Source: an uncultured Saprospiraceae bacterium | Lineage (GTDB): Bacteria; Bacteroidota; Bacteroidia; Chitinophagales; Saprospiraceae | Length of the DNA stretch: 33,726 bases | Reading direction: 5' to 3' | Assembly: GCA_937872405.1 (NCBI GenBank) | Contig: CALMSP010000296.1 | Span: forward strand, 1-33,726 | Shown here: piece by piece, positions 1 to 7,379 of the stretch | How positions within the stretch are numbered: the first letter of the stretch is position 1 | How the letters are laid out: each line of letters opens with the position of its first letter | Notes under the pieces: generated by a model | Database searches by the model: none | Told to the model about the DNA's origin: nothing | The model's input: only the letters and a program-made list of their open reading frames with translations | Program-made: the position numbers and the translations under genes

Positions 1-24
1 CCAAATCAAATCCCGCATTTCCAT
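1..24 (-). CDS. Possible first codons of a leftward gene cut by the window edge
   Basis: An ATG on the minus strand at 24-22 opens a frame that runs off the window after eight codons (MEMRDLIW). It is preceded by GGGAG five bases upstream and by a TATCTTTG box at 50-43, the spacing seen at other leftward genes here. Eight codons cannot identify a product, so this is only a suggestion that a gene begins here. Confidence 0.2.
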
Positions 25-42
25 ATCTCCCGTTTGGGATGG

Positions 43-50
43 CAAAGATA
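43..50 (-). promoter_or_regulatory. Candidate -7 promoter element TATCTTTG
   Basis: The minus strand reads TATCTTTG, matching the Bacteroidota -7 consensus TAnnTTTG, 18 bases before the possible start at 24. The same octamer lies 17 bases before the start at 4997. No clear TTG -33 element is seen at 17-23 bases, so support is partial. Confidence 0.35.
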
Positions 51-356
51 AAACATTTTTGAAATCTAATTGCTCTCGCCCCACTTTTTTTTAGTTGATA
101 CGCATCTTTTTGCCGTACTCTTTTTAAAAGCGGATGCAAATTTACAACAATAATCTTATTGGCTCAAGTATTTTATATTGTTTTTTAAAAAATAATTTTA
201 AAAATGTCTCACTAATGCTTGTTTACGCATCAACCAACGACTTTCAGGACAGAGCGGCAGCTTTTGGAGTGGAGTCTGAAATGGTTTATTCGGCGGGCAT
301 TGCCAAAGATGGGGCACATTTAAATCAGCGTCATATAGCAAAAAAGCAAAACAGTT
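51..356. other. Stretch without a confident gene
   Basis: A rightward frame from 134 to 445 (103 codons) is open, but its first third is low-complexity AT-rich sequence and its last 89 bases lie antisense to the end of the acetyltransferase gene. Its middle part, about 210-355, is less AT-rich and could be a coding relic, but I recognise no family and minus-strand frames there are open as well. No hairpin, tRNA or repeat was seen. Confidence 0.45.
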
Positions 357-662
357 TTACCCCAGATGAAAACCAGGTAACAACAAATCGTGATACTCAG
401 GATGGCGCTTCATGTAGCCTGCCATATACGGACAAAGGGGCATGATGCGAAGGTTGTGAGCGCGGGCATACGCAAAGGCATGGTGCGCCAGCAAGCTCGC
501 CAGTCCTTTACCCTCTAATGCGGGCGCCACTTCGGTGTGAGTAAATATAATTCGTTCGTTGGCGATAATCATGTATTCGGCGAAAGCCATATGCCTATCT
601 ATAACTATTTCAAAACGACGGCGCTCGGCATTGTTGTGCACGGTTATATTTTCTGATTTCAT
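357..662 (-). CDS. GNAT-fold N-acetyltransferase, small YjdJ-like type
   Basis: About 101 residues, the size of the minimal GNAT-fold group (Gcn5-related N-acetyltransferase domain, YjdJ-like). The acetyl-CoA loop is visible in VAPALEGKGLASLL, followed by the typical end of these proteins: LCPYMAGYMKRHPEY. Such proteins are probably cytoplasmic acetyltransferases, but their substrates are unknown. The frame is open up to 749, but that would overlap the end of the upstream TPR gene by 59 bases. The internal ATG at 662 (MKSENITV) leaves a 28-base gap, matches usual family starts, and has a weak GGA five bases upstream, so it is preferred. It is the last gene of the leftward run that includes lpxK and the TPR gene. 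Confidence 0.85.
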   Translation of the reverse strand: MKSENITVHNNAERRRFEIVIDRHMAFAEYMIIANERIIFTHTEVAPALEGKGLASLLAHHAFAYARAHNLRIMPLCPYMAGYMKRHPEYHDLLLPGFHLG

Positions 663-690
663 ATTTCCATAATTTTTTAAATGCTGATGG

Positions 691-1950
691 TCAGCGTTTT
701 GAAGAAGATTGCAATACTTCTTGAATGCGGGTGCTCTCATTCGGATCAATACCTAACTGCCGAAAGCGCTCGAAATCGGCTTGGACGACATCTTCCCAGC
801 GCAGTTTTTTGGCGATTCGTTCGCCACGATAGCGCAGGTAAATGGATTCGGCTTCGTTGTAATTGCCAACAAACAAATAATGGTGTGCCAAATTGAGCCA
901 AAGCCCTACTTCTTTTGGATGCTTGCCGAGTCCTTGCGTGATATACGCTTTTGCATTATCCAAGTCACGGATGCATAGCAAGTGCCGACTCAAGCCATAA
1001 TACACATCTGCATCGGTTTTGCCAATTTGCAATAATTCCTGATAACGCCGGGTGAGCGCTGGGTGGTCGTTTACGAGTTCTAATCCGCGAATTTCTTCCA
1101 TCAAGGCTTTCGCTCTATTTTTAGGGCTTAGTGCACTATGCCCGGTAAGCAGAAAGCACTCTTCGAGGAAATTATCCAAAAGCGTTGCCTTTTCTTGCTC
1201 GCCCATTGCTTCGTAAGCTGAGGGGTGGTAGCGGGTGGTTATTTTATTTTTCTGACAATCACAGACGTCCTTTGCTACCTGCGGTTGGTAGCGCAGCGCC
1301 TCGGCACAGGTATTATGAAATCGGTCTTTGCTTTCGGGCGTCCATTCGTCCACATATTGCTCAGCCGTTACGATGGCAATGGCTTCCACGGTGACGTAAA
1401 CACCTTCCGTAGCGCTGGGATTATTAAAACACAGATAAACCGTGCGGCGGCTCAAGTCATTGATTACAATGGTGCCGTCCTTTATATTCTCTCGAGAACC
1501 ATCCAGTATCACTTCCGGTTTTGCGTAGCTGTACACATTCCAGGAGGTAGCAAAAAATTGCTCCTGCCCTTTTTCATTGGTCACATACACATCCACCACG
1601 CCTGCGCCGCTGGGCTTCACCACTTGATACGCCAGGTTGGTGGTCAATCCAACAATATTAGAACTCAGCAAACCTTTACCAATAAAATCCGTCACCTGTT
1701 TCAGGAGTTTGAGGTTATCGCCGCCGCCTTCGCGCTTGGAAGTGGTGAAAGCATACGACCATTGCCCGGCATTTTCAGGCAACACAACTTTAATGGCGTT
1801 GCGAGGCTTGCCGCCAATGCGGGTCTGGCTATTGAGGTAAAAGGTTTGTTCTTCCAGCACCGGTAGGGCCTGCTGCACCGTGCGCCATGATTGTGCGGAA
1901 GCGTTGTAAAAGATCAAAAAGCACAAAGCGAAGAAAGGTATTTTTTTCAT
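691..1950 (-). CDS. Secreted TPR-containing protein of unknown function
   Basis: 419 residues. The N-terminus is a signal peptide: two lysines, a hydrophobic stretch FFALCFLIFY, then ASAQ as a likely cleavage site, so the mature protein should be periplasmic or surface-located. Residues 20-200 are beta-rich without a family I recognise. A middle segment around 215-270 carries several cysteines (CAEALRY, VCDCQKNK, EECFLLTG). From about residue 300 helical TPR-like pairs follow (ADVYYGLSRHLLCIRDLDNA, LGLWLNLAHHYLFVGNYNEA-like blocks). It begins 25 bases after the lpxK stop and ends 28 bases before the acetyltransferase start, so it is probably cotranscribed with both. A scaffolding or binding role is likely from the repeats, but the partner is unknown. 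Confidence 0.88.
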   Translation of the reverse strand: MKKIPFFALCFLIFYNASAQSWRTVQQALPVLEEQTFYLNSQTRIGGKPRNAIKVVLPENAGQWSYAFTTSKREGGGDNLKLLKQVTDFIGKGLLSSNIVGLTTNLAYQVVKPSGAGVVDVYVTNEKGQEQFFATSWNVYSYAKPEVILDGSRENIKDGTIVINDLSRRTVYLCFNNPSATEGVYVTVEAIAIVTAEQYVDEWTPESKDRFHNTCAEALRYQPQVAKDVCDCQKNKITTRYHPSAYEAMGEQEKATLLDNFLEECFLLTGHSALSPKNRAKALMEEIRGLELVNDHPALTRRYQELLQIGKTDADVYYGLSRHLLCIRDLDNAKAYITQGLGKHPKEVGLWLNLAHHYLFVGNYNEAESIYLRYRGERIAKKLRWEDVVQADFERFRQLGIDPNESTRIQEVLQSSSKR

Positions 1951-1975
1951 AGCAATGCGATTTGGATGAAGTTGG

Positions 1976-3043
1976 TTATACCTTAAAATTCAATAAAAAA
2001 TCCTTGATCAACTGGTCGAATGCGTCACCCTCATCAAAATGGAAGCGCACTTGTACCGGCAAGACAAATATAGGCAATTGATGCGCTATCAGATATTCCC
2101 GATGCAAATCGAGCCGCACGGCGTCCTTTTCGGTGGTGAGTATTATTTTTTGTGCTGCGGGCAGCCGCTCGAAAGTGTTTTTGATTTCCAGTACATCATC
2201 GGTGGTAAAGAGGCGATGGTCTTCATATTCTAAAATAGTGACGGCTTCTAATTTTTCCTGTAAATAGTCGGTCAGATAATCGGTGCGCGCAATCGCCGAT
2301 ACCAAAACAGCCTGCCAGTCCTGCTGTAAATCAGCAACATAGCGCGGATTGAACAGATAATAGGGGCGGTCATAAGCGTACCAGGAAAAAAATACCCGCT
2401 GATGCGGAAATGGATTGATGTCACGGAGGAGGCGCGCTTTATCTGCTTCGGACATGTGCGCTGGGCATTTCGTCACGATGACCACATCGCTGCGATAATA
2501 GGCGGAGCGCCATTCGCGTAAGCGACCAACCGGCAGCAGCCAGTCTTGTGTAAAGGGGTGGCTATATTCGGTGAGTAGAATGTTCAGACCTGGCGTCACA
2601 GCGCGATGCTGAAAGGCGTCGTCTAACAGGATGACCTGCGTATCTGGATGGTCGGCCATGATGCGGGGCACGCCAAAAGCTCTGCTTTCGGATACCGTTA
2701 CGACAATTTCTGGAAATTTTCGTTTGAATTGCAGCGGTTCGTCGCCGGTCTCGGTGGCAGGCATCGTGGGCTGTACCTCTATGTAGCCCTGCGTTTTGCG
2801 ACCATAACCCCGACTCAAAGTGGCTACGTTGATGTAATCTTTTAATAGTCGAATGAGGTATTCGATATGCGGGGTTTTGCCTGCGCCGCCCACCGAAAGA
2901 TTGCCTACCGAAATTACGGGTATATCAAAGCGGATGCTTTTCAGCAGCCCAGTACGATACAACCAATCACGTAACGCCACACCCAGCCCGTATAGCAAGG
3001 ATAAGGGCAGGAGCAATATTCTAACTAACAAATTTTGTACCAT
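1976..3043 (-). CDS. lpxK: Tetraacyldisaccharide 4'-kinase (lipid A biosynthesis)
   Basis: 355 residues, normal length for LpxK. The enzyme phosphorylates the 4' position of the lipid A disaccharide at the inner membrane, using ATP. A hydrophobic N-terminal segment (about residues 5-24) fits membrane association. The P-loop is GNLSVGGAGKTPH at residues 47-59, with Lys56 and Thr57. Other family signatures are LSRGYGRKT (76-84), TGDEPLQ (99-105) and LLDDAFQHR (139-147). The family more often has DDGFQH, so Ala143 is a mild variation. It indicates a Gram-negative outer membrane with lipid A. The gene lies 62 bases after the DUF2851 gene and a TATCTTTG box sits in that gap, so it may have its own promoter. 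Confidence 0.96.
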   Translation of the reverse strand: MVQNLLVRILLLPLSLLYGLGVALRDWLYRTGLLKSIRFDIPVISVGNLSVGGAGKTPHIEYLIRLLKDYINVATLSRGYGRKTQGYIEVQPTMPATETGDEPLQFKRKFPEIVVTVSESRAFGVPRIMADHPDTQVILLDDAFQHRAVTPGLNILLTEYSHPFTQDWLLPVGRLREWRSAYYRSDVVIVTKCPAHMSEADKARLLRDINPFPHQRVFFSWYAYDRPYYLFNPRYVADLQQDWQAVLVSAIARTDYLTDYLQEKLEAVTILEYEDHRLFTTDDVLEIKNTFERLPAAQKIILTTEKDAVRLDLHREYLIAHQLPIFVLPVQVRFHFDEGDAFDQLIKDFLLNFKV

Positions 3044-3089
3044 TGCAACTTAACATTGAAGCACCTTTATAATTAGGCTTCCGACATTA

Positions 3090-3097
3090 CAAAGATA
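3090..3097 (-). promoter_or_regulatory. Candidate -7 element TATCTTTG before lpxK
   Basis: The minus strand reads TATCTTTG in the 62-base gap between the DUF2851 gene and lpxK, 46 bases before the lpxK start. The only nearby TTG upstream is 12 bases away, shorter than the usual 17-23, so only the -7 part is convincing. Confidence 0.35.
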
Positions 3098-3105
3098 GTG
3101 CTTTT

Positions 3106-4389
3106 TTAACAAGCGTTTTCACTTTGTAAAATGGCGTGACCAATTGCACATTCTAAACAACGCTTTTGGTCGCAATATTGATTTTTGAGTTGCAACAGTG
3201 CTTGTGTCTGATAAGCGGACGCCGACGGAATACCTATGCGCCGCCATTGCACAATGATATGATTGCTTTCAGGAGGCAATTTTTCTAACAGTGTTAGGGC
3301 CTTATCCTGATAACGGGCATCGGCGTGCCATTTTCCATATAGAAATAGAAATGGTACTATTGTGTTGATAATGAGTAGATTAACGGTGCTCTGCCCCAAT
3401 TTTTTATCGCTACTTTTTGATTCCTTGTCGAAAATATAATGTGTACGCCAATAGTTCGATAGTTTTAACTCAAACATATGGGTCAATTCGGTGGCATCAG
3501 CAGCAGCCAACATTTTACTAAATAAATGATTGGACTGATAAATGAGTGTCGCTAATTGGGCGATGCGAATAGTGGGGAAATTAGCCGGACGCAAGCGCAT
3601 AAACTGCCAAGTTTCGCCGCGTAGGGGCGTGAGTTTGTATTTATGCTGCAAATGCACGTACTCGCGCTGTAGTTGCCGCGGGTATTCGTCCTGGAAATCG
3701 CGCGTAAGCAGTCCTGCTTGCCCAAAGAGCAGCGCTTCGAGTTGCAACAAGCTATTTTTGTGTTTCGCTAATGTGAGGAGTGGCATAGACTTTGCTAGTA
3801 ATTCAAAGGGTTCAGCATTTATTTGCAACCCGAAATTGCGCGCCAAGGCCTGGTAAAATGTCTCTTCCCAGTTGTGCCGATTGTGTGCCAGCGCTTGTGC
3901 AATGTGCTGCGTTTTTTGTTCCAGGCGCTCCACCAGTAAGCGTTCTAACCAGAGCGTTTTTGTGGCTGTAGCAACCTGCGAAATTAGTGGCTGGCAAGGA
4001 ATCCAGTGTTCGCTATGCAACAATTTCAGATAACTCGCTTTCAAATCCTGCGGAATCAAGTGCGCCACTTCCAAGCAGGGAATACGTGCCCCCCCAAGTC
4101 GTACAATCGGTTGGTCTTCTTCTAGCACCACATGCAGAATCACATTGTCATAAGCCGGATTGTGATGATGCCCGTGCGCCAGCCAATCCGAAGCACGGAG
4201 GTGCATTTCCACATTGCCGGCCCACACCGTATCACCAATGCGAATACGAGCATTCGTAAAGTCGGGGCCGCCGTGCGTGTTGTACGTACCCGGATGCAGC
4301 ACCTGGAGAGATTCACCTTCCGTACTACGCAAGTGAGTAGGCGACAACCGACGGGTACGCCAAAGGTAGTGTAAAAAGTTTTCGCGCAT
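3106..4389 (-). CDS. DUF2851 family protein
   Basis: 427 residues, full length for DUF2851, a family I know mainly from Bacteroidota and whose function is not established. The N-terminal signature is clear: ENFLHYLWRTRRL, HPGTYNTHGGPDFTNARIRI, WAGNVEMHLRASDW, and HHHNPAYDNVILHVVLEED. The run of conserved His, Asp and Glu residues in this part recalls a hydrolase or metal-binding site, which is inference. The C-terminus ends with a Cys motif, YCDQKRCLECAIG, also characteristic of the family and possibly a metal ligand set. No signal peptide is seen, so it should be cytoplasmic. It is the first gene of the leftward group before lpxK. Confidence 0.92.
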   Translation of the reverse strand: MRENFLHYLWRTRRLSPTHLRSTEGESLQVLHPGTYNTHGGPDFTNARIRIGDTVWAGNVEMHLRASDWLAHGHHHNPAYDNVILHVVLEEDQPIVRLGGARIPCLEVAHLIPQDLKASYLKLLHSEHWIPCQPLISQVATATKTLWLERLLVERLEQKTQHIAQALAHNRHNWEETFYQALARNFGLQINAEPFELLAKSMPLLTLAKHKNSLLQLEALLFGQAGLLTRDFQDEYPRQLQREYVHLQHKYKLTPLRGETWQFMRLRPANFPTIRIAQLATLIYQSNHLFSKMLAAADATELTHMFELKLSNYWRTHYIFDKESKSSDKKLGQSTVNLLIINTIVPFLFLYGKWHADARYQDKALTLLEKLPPESNHIIVQWRRIGIPSASAYQTQALLQLKNQYCDQKRCLECAIGHAILQSENAC

Positions 4390-4601
4390 GAAGGGGTTCC
4401 ATTTTTTAATTTATGACGCAGGAAAGGCGAATTGGTCACAAATGGATGGTTAGCTTATGGACGCCAAATGGTCGAGCGACAAAAAACGTGGGTAGTGTTG
4501 ATGTAAGTTTTATTCGTATATTGGCAATAGCACGGAGCGTTTCCGTAGGTCTGAAATGTCGCGTCTGCTCTGATGAGCGAAACTATTTCAAAGCACCTGT
4601 C

Positions 4602-4997
4602 TTACAACGTTTGCTCAAGCAACTCAATGATCTGAGCCACCGAATAACGGCTATACGTGTCACCCGCTAATTGCATTTTGTGGAATAAAACGCCCGCTTC
4701 AAATGTGAGCGTAACCCTATCTGAATCGTCAGTGTTTTCGAGGCGAATGGTATTCAAAGTGCCCGCGAGGGCTTCCTTGCCCATGTCATCGCGACAAATG
4801 CTTTGAAGCACTTCCACTAATCCCGGTAAAATGTCGTTTTGCAACCGCGTGAGCGGATACTCATCAAAAGCGGTGAACGTGTCCCACAAAATTTCCAGCT
4901 GCGGCTCGAAGCCGGTCAGATTTCTAATCTCAGATTGAAAAGCAGGTATGTCCTGTTCTTGAATTTGTTTGGCGAGGCGTTTTTCTGCAAGACCCAT
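4602..4997 (-). CDS. Small hypothetical protein
   Basis: 131 residues, soluble, acidic, mostly helical, with no signal peptide or membrane segment. I do not recognise a family. A mid-region around residues 25-60 (LTGFEPQLEILWDTFTAFDE) and a C-terminal helix (YSVAQIIELLEQTL) look like a compact single-domain protein. The start at 4997 follows a TATCTTTG box by 17 bases, which suggests an essentially leader-poor transcript and supports this being a real gene. It is separated from the DUF2851 gene by 212 bases in which I see no gene. Confidence 0.75.
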   Translation of the reverse strand: MGLAEKRLAKQIQEQDIPAFQSEIRNLTGFEPQLEILWDTFTAFDEYPLTRLQNDILPGLVEVLQSICRDDMGKEALAGTLNTIRLENTDDSDRVTLTFEAGVLFHKMQLAGDTYSRYSVAQIIELLEQTL

Positions 4998-5014
4998 AAT
5001 GGATATTTTTTGCG

Positions 5015-5022
5015 CAAAGATA
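5015..5022 (-). promoter_or_regulatory. Candidate -7 element TATCTTTG
   Basis: Exact TAnnTTTG match on the minus strand, 17 bases before the start at 4997, the same arrangement as at positions 43-50. No good -33 TTG is seen at the expected distance. Confidence 0.42.
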
Positions 5023-5080
5023 CAATGCCAAGACAGTTAAGTTGTGAAATACCCTTTAATTTAAGGTTAAATATTCACTT

Positions 5081-5275
5081 TCAGCATATTGGTAAATGCC
5101 GCAGCTCAGGTAACGCCTCAACTTGCTCCAACGAGAATGTCCATTCTTCTTTTCTCAGCCTGCAGGTTAAGGGCATAGTCTTGTTTCAAAAATCGTTGGT
5201 GCCGTGTCATGTTGGCATGGCGGCGTCCAGATTCGATATGAGCATCCACTGGTCATAAAAAACTGGTATTGATCT
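5081..5275 (-). pseudogene. Decayed gene fragment with in-frame stop codons
   Basis: One minus-strand frame reads as protein-like sequence from 5275 to 5081 but is broken by two in-frame TGA codons, at about 5227-5225 and 5206-5204. Before them it reads IPVFYDQWMLISNLDAAMPT, and after them MPLTCRLRKEEW and TFSLEQVEALPELRHLP, ending at a third TGA (5083-5081). The pieces stay in one frame, which is what point-mutation decay (for example CGA to TGA) would leave. I recognise no family. Chance openness over 65 codons is a possible alternative, and recoding of TGA is unlikely because neighbouring genes use TGA as a normal stop. Confidence 0.4.
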
Positions 5276-5325
5276 AGCCTAATTTTTGAAGATTATCTCA
5301 TTTTTTACACATCTTTGCATTCTGA

Positions 5326-5495
5326 TATAGCGGCAATAAACCGCAAGTATCTTTCCAACTACCGCCTGCCGAAAAGTGGTACGAAAGCAACTATTCGTTC
5401 TACTTTCCTAACATGCAAATGGACGAAGCAACCACAACTATCTGCACTTTTTCGCTGCTATTGAGGGTAAGCATTTGTACAAATTTTTCAATTAG
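5326..5495 (+). pseudogene. Frameshifted 3' remnant of a gene
   Basis: The plus strand reads, without a start codon, YSGNKPQVSFQLPPAEKWYE then SNYSFYFPNMQMDEA up to about 5430. It then continues convincingly only in another frame as NHNYLHFFAAIEGKHLYKFF, with a stop at 5493-5495. A TGA at 5323-5325 closes the frame at the left. This pattern, protein-like composition in two successive frames with no start, fits the 3' end of a decayed gene with a frameshift near 5425-5432. The family is not recognised. The first frame stays open to 5559, where its stop overlaps the start of the next ORF, but the part after 5430 does not look like protein. Confidence 0.42.
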
Positions 5496-5555
5496 CCTTA
5501 TCCAAGCCTTCGGAGATTCTATACTTTTAGGTGTAATACAAAATCACAGCCAAAC

Positions 5556-5954
5556 ATGAAAACCATATCCCTTTTGCTCCTATTGTCCGCAGTGGCCAGT
5601 TTGGCGATACTGCTGCTGCTCACGTTCGCGGTGCATGCACTAATCGGCTACCCCGGTTTTTTCACCAACGTGTGGCCCATGCTGACGCTCATCGGAGTGG
5701 CGACAATAGCCGCCATAGTGCTTATTGTTTTGGGGTTCAATGTATGGTCGGCAGGTCTGTTCAAAATAGCATTGCGGCGTGGGGTGCTTGCTCTACTTGT
5801 TGTGCTGGTGGGCTTTGGCGGCTTCCGCTGGATGACGCGCGACCTGTCCGGACGACCTTTCTTCAATTTATCATCACCTGCTGAGAAGCAAAAATTTCCT
5901 CAGGTTCATTCTTTACTTTTTTTTAATAATAAAAATTATCTCTTGATGTCTTAA
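5556..5954 (+). CDS. Small hypothetical membrane protein, possibly truncated
   Basis: 132 residues with three strong hydrophobic helices at about 4-32, 38-60 and 66-87, connected by short loops. The third is followed by FRWMTRDLSGRPFFNL. The last 30 residues, in AT-rich DNA from about 5885, lose protein character (SLLFFNNKNYLLMS), which suggests the true 3' end was replaced or lost. No family recognised. It lies in a stretch with three other damaged genes, so it may also be a remnant, but its first 100 codons are intact and look translated. It is not obviously linked to a neighbour. Confidence 0.5.
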   Translation: MKTISLLLLLSAVASLAILLLLTFAVHALIGYPGFFTNVWPMLTLIGVATIAAIVLIVLGFNVWSAGLFKIALRRGVLALLVVLVGFGGFRWMTRDLSGRPFFNLSSPAEKQKFPQVHSLLFFNNKNYLLMS

Positions 5955-6359
5955 AGTCGCATTTTTAGATTTTGTTTTGTGAAAGTTTGCAAATGAGCTA
6001 AGTATTGACCGCGTAAAGCATCAAAAAAAATCGAAAAAAAAAGAAAAGTCCTTGCTTTTGAAAACCAAACTCACATCGTGGTGGGCAGCTTTAAAAGCTA
6101 CAACGCCTGCTGCATACGGTCAGTTTTCGGAAGAAGTGGCGACCACGCCCAGCAGCCTGCTCTTGCTCAGATATTGCCTTTAAGAGCTAGCACTGGCGCC
6201 AGCAAAATATGCACAAAGGCATTTTTAACCAACTGGCGGAATATCTATCTACCCATACATCTGGATGAGAGATAACTGAGGCATAAAGTGAGTAGCAAAA
6301 CGCTGAAAATCAAATGATTAACATTGGAGATGATCGTTCTTGAATAAAATTTTCAATCA
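5955..6359. other. Gene-free stretch with possible coding relics
   Basis: About 400 bases without a credible gene. A short plus-strand piece around 6070-6100 reads THIVVGSFKSYNA, which resembles the start of a SPOR domain, and around 6212-6260 another frame reads IFNQLAEYLSTHTSG before a stop. Neither is long enough to call. The stretch also holds long A-runs near 6025-6045. I see no hairpin terminator and no promoter box. With its neighbours it looks like eroded coding DNA. Confidence 0.4.
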
Positions 6360-6862
6360 ATGCGCTACATATTTTTCTTTGCTATATTTTTTGTAGCAGT
6401 TGCGGCTTGCCGTCCATCCGACAAAAACGCAACAGCCACCGACAGTCCGCCCGCCGATACCGCCGACCAGGCAACGGCAAAGACAGAATCGGCGGTGAAA
6501 AAACTTTACGTCCATGCCGCTAAGGGACTTGTGCTGCGCAAATCGCCCAGCAAAGACGGCGAAAAAATCACTACGCTGGCCCACCGCAGCCCGGCTGTGA
6601 AAGTACTTGAAACTGCCCTCGAGCGGTGGAACTCCTCATCAAGGCCAGAGGCAGGGTCAACGCGGCTATACCAGGCGCGGCTTCTCCGCTGATGCACGCA
6701 GCCTTTCGCAACCGCTTAGAAAACGCGCGCCTGCTGGTGCAATATGGTGCGGAAATAGGCTACTGCGATGCCAACGGCGATTCGGCGCTGTCGTTCGCCG
6801 AGGTGGAAGGTCATGCTGAAGAGGTGAATTATTTGAAAAGTATTTTATCGGTCAAAATATAA
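6360..6862 (+). pseudogene. Broken lipoprotein with SH3b and ankyrin-repeat parts
   Basis: The first frame (6360-6692) begins with a lipoprotein signal ending in VAVAAC (Cys at residue 17), a Thr/Ala-rich linker, and the first half of a bacterial SH3 domain (KLYVHAAKGLVLRKSPSKDG, then EKITTLAHRSPAVKVLE). From about 6620 that frame becomes nonsense, while another reads VELLIKARGRVNAA, SPLMHAAFRNRLENARLLVQ and YGAEIGYCDANGDSALSFA, one and a half ankyrin repeats, and stops at 6862. The join falls in the middle of both domains: the second half of SH3b and the start of the ankyrin array are missing. This implies an internal deletion plus a frameshift. SH3b plus ankyrin lipoproteins would sit in the periplasm or outer membrane. 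A sequencing error alone would not explain the missing domain halves. Confidence 0.62.
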
Positions 6863-6877
6863 AAACTGTAAAACCCA

Positions 6878-7369
6878 ATGGAACCCGTTTTTGATAAAAA
6901 TAGCGATCCCAACATGAAGGTGGTTGATACTTTAAACAAGGTGAAAACCGAACGCCTAAACATGTCAGGCTGCCTACTCATCGGAGTCCTACTGATCTGC
7001 TTTCTTGCCTATGTGCTTTTGAGCAACCCAATGCAGTATAACATCTGGTATTGGCTGACGGTGTTAACGTTAGTAGCTATGATATGTATTGTATTCTATA
7101 CAACGAAACAGGCTGTGGTTAACATCCAACTTCGGAAAAAGTTGGATAGTCAGGGCGTGCAGGTTGAGGCTACTGTAGTTGGGCACAAAGTGGAGGAGTA
7201 TGAGGACGAGCCAAACATTTACATTGTTTATTACCAATTCCGACCTGATTTCATGGTAAAATATACTGACTTTACAGAGGATAAACGGGTTTTCAATACG
7301 CCGCTGGGGGGCAAATTATCCGTTCGCTATTTACCAGAAAACCCGGAAATAAACGGATTGATTTTTTAA
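6878..7369 (+). CDS. DUF3592-like two-helix membrane protein, copy 1
   Basis: 163 residues. A short cytoplasmic N-terminus is followed by two membrane helices (about 32-50 and 57-76), a basic linker (QLRKKLDSQGVQVEATVVGH) and a C-terminal beta domain (IYIVYYQFRPDF, LGGKLSVRYLPENPEINGLI). The order, two helices, then xGxxxxATVVG, then a 'YYQF' strand and a final 'V.Y.PENP' strand, matches DUF3592-type proteins, whose function is unknown. It starts 15 bases after the broken ankyrin ORF and ends 10 bases before its paralogue. The two are probably cotranscribed and arose by tandem duplication. Confidence 0.82.
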   Translation: MEPVFDKNSDPNMKVVDTLNKVKTERLNMSGCLLIGVLLICFLAYVLLSNPMQYNIWYWLTVLTLVAMICIVFYTTKQAVVNIQLRKKLDSQGVQVEATVVGHKVEEYEDEPNIYIVYYQFRPDFMVKYTDFTEDKRVFNTPLGGKLSVRYLPENPEINGLIF

Positions 7370-7379
7370 TTTTTGCAAA

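Noticed and set aside
134..445. Rightward frame of 103 codons
   Set aside because: AT-rich start, runs antisense into the acetyltransferase gene, and no recognised family. Its middle part could be a relic but is not called as a gene.
1225..1866. Long rightward frame of 213 codons
   Set aside because: It lies fully antisense to the secreted TPR gene, which has a signal peptide and coherent protein sequence. The rightward frame has no family signature.
5413..5559. 48-codon ORF with an ATGA overlap to the membrane ORF at 5556
   Set aside because: The overlap looks like translational coupling, but after about 5430 the protein-like sequence continues in another frame, so this ORF is better explained as part of a decayed gene.
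6078..6275. 65-codon ORF with a SPOR-like start (THIVVGSFKSYNA)
   Set aside because: Only about 13 residues fit a SPOR domain. The rest is Cys- and Arg-rich without domain features.
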